Shown here: positions 63,349 to 64,000 of the stretch, one piece after another
Numbering within the stretch: the first letter of the stretch is position 1
How the letters are laid out: every line of letters begins with the position of its first letter
Source of the DNA: Rhytidiadelphus loreus
Taxonomy: Eukaryota > Streptophyta > Bryopsida > Hypnales > Hylocomiaceae
Length of the DNA: 64,000 nt
Assembly: GCA_947034895.1 (NCBI GenBank)
Contig: OX344764.1
Span: 34,846,935-34,910,934, forward strand
Direction: 5' to 3'
Translations under genes and position numbers: made by a program
Notes under the pieces: model-generated
Seen by the model: the letters and a program-made list of their open reading frames with translations, nothing else
The model's database searches: none
What the model was told of the DNA's origin: nothing

Positions 63349-64000
63349 TGTTGAAGTCATAACTTGACATTACCGTTTTCATTTTGGTGACGCATATTAC
63401 TTTTCTCATGTATTAAATTCGGATTATCTACAGGTTCACTTGAAGGGTACTCTGTAGTTGCATGATTGAATGGGCATTACATCTTTCTTGTTGAAGCTCT
63501 AATTATTATTAATCCGGTTATCCGCCTCACCTTACAGTCTATGACCTCTGTCTTGGTTTTCACTTATTATCCATAACTTGTTGTTCATTATGTTATGTAA
63601 CAAAGCAATTCAAGGACATACAACCCGAATTCAAAATTGAAACCGGGACTGTCACTTCTGCATTTTATTTTAATATCACTGGTGCATTCTTCTGTAATTT
63701 GACAAACTCTAGTTATCTCTCGCTTCTTTCATTCGCGGAATAGGGGGAATAATAGAAGATTATGTATTTCAGATTAAACTTTAGTCCCTCTCGGGGTTCT
63801 GAATTTCTCTACCACAGTCTACGGACCTTTCCTTCAATTTCTAGTTTTCTAATTTCTGTCCCCACCAATGAATCATTGATTGCACTGAGCAAGACGAATG
63901 CACCCTAAACACTGATCTCGGTCCCGAGAGCTGGTCCTTCCCTCAACACAGTCTGCCCCCCAGTATAAATTTCAGGCTTCTACTTGATTTTCTTCACTAA
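63349..64000. other. 3' flank of element C with one palindrome
   Basis: Non-coding subterminal region. TCTCGGTCCCGAGA at 63916-63929 is another copy of the shared palindrome (6-bp arms, TC centre). The terminal repeat is not reached. Confidence 0.6.

Larger units (their letters stand above)
47237..64000. mobile_element. Element C: third copy, in opposite orientation, nested in element B
   Basis: The left end GTTGCTAGCGCGTGAGCGTA interrupts element B's SWIM-finger codons. Order is MULE transposase (minus strand, intact), a region with a 118-bp tandem array, a small Cys-containing frame (plus) and the ParB/methyltransferase-like gene (plus). This is the A/B layout reversed. The right terminal repeat is not in the window. 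By the roughly 1.0-kb spacing in A and B I expect it near 64.3-64.4 kb. C is the best preserved and probably the youngest copy. Confidence 0.85.

Overview
This is nuclear DNA of a land plant, by inference. It has spliceosomal introns, an L1-type LINE, a CACTA transposon, MULE transposases with SWIM zinc fingers and plant-type telomeric heptamers (TTTAGGG) near 53478. I cannot name the species. I saw no ordinary host gene, rRNA, tRNA or CRISPR; nearly everything recognisable is mobile DNA.

The main content is three diverged copies (A, B, C) of one large transposon family. A spans 6759-20092. B runs from about 32635 and is interrupted at 47236. C runs from about 47237 past the end of the window and is inserted inside B. 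Each copy carries two divergently transcribed, intron-containing genes. One is a MULE-type transposase (DDE core plus SWIM finger, about 1190 aa in C). The other encodes a protein of about 1070 aa with a ParB-like DG(N)HR domain, a Lys-rich linker and a permuted DNA-methyltransferase-like fold whose DPPY-type catalytic motif is lost in all three copies. The DNA between the two genes differs in each copy: a 236-bp tandem array in A, dispersed sites in B, a 118-bp tandem array in C. All three share a palindrome with core CTCGG-NN-CCGAG. The ends are short inverted repeats made of iterated GAGCG-like motifs. A is flanked by a 10-bp direct repeat, as expected for a MULE.

A and B are decayed, with nonsense codons, frameshifts and a deletion. 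C's transposase is intact. C's methyltransferase-like gene is open apart from one apparent splice-acceptor change at 62794.

Layout: 1-6748 AT-rich relic repeats; 6759-20092 element A; 20093-21088 AT-rich DNA; 21098-31558 a decayed L1 LINE split by a 3,032-bp non-autonomous CACTA element (25515-28546, TSD CTA); 31568-32634 repeat relics; 32635-47236 element B; 47237-64000 element C.

My working model is that the transposase moves the element while the ParB/methyltransferase-like protein recognises the clustered palindromes. It could be an anti-silencing factor, as VANC proteins are for Arabidopsis VANDAL MULEs, or a transposition accessory. That role is inference.
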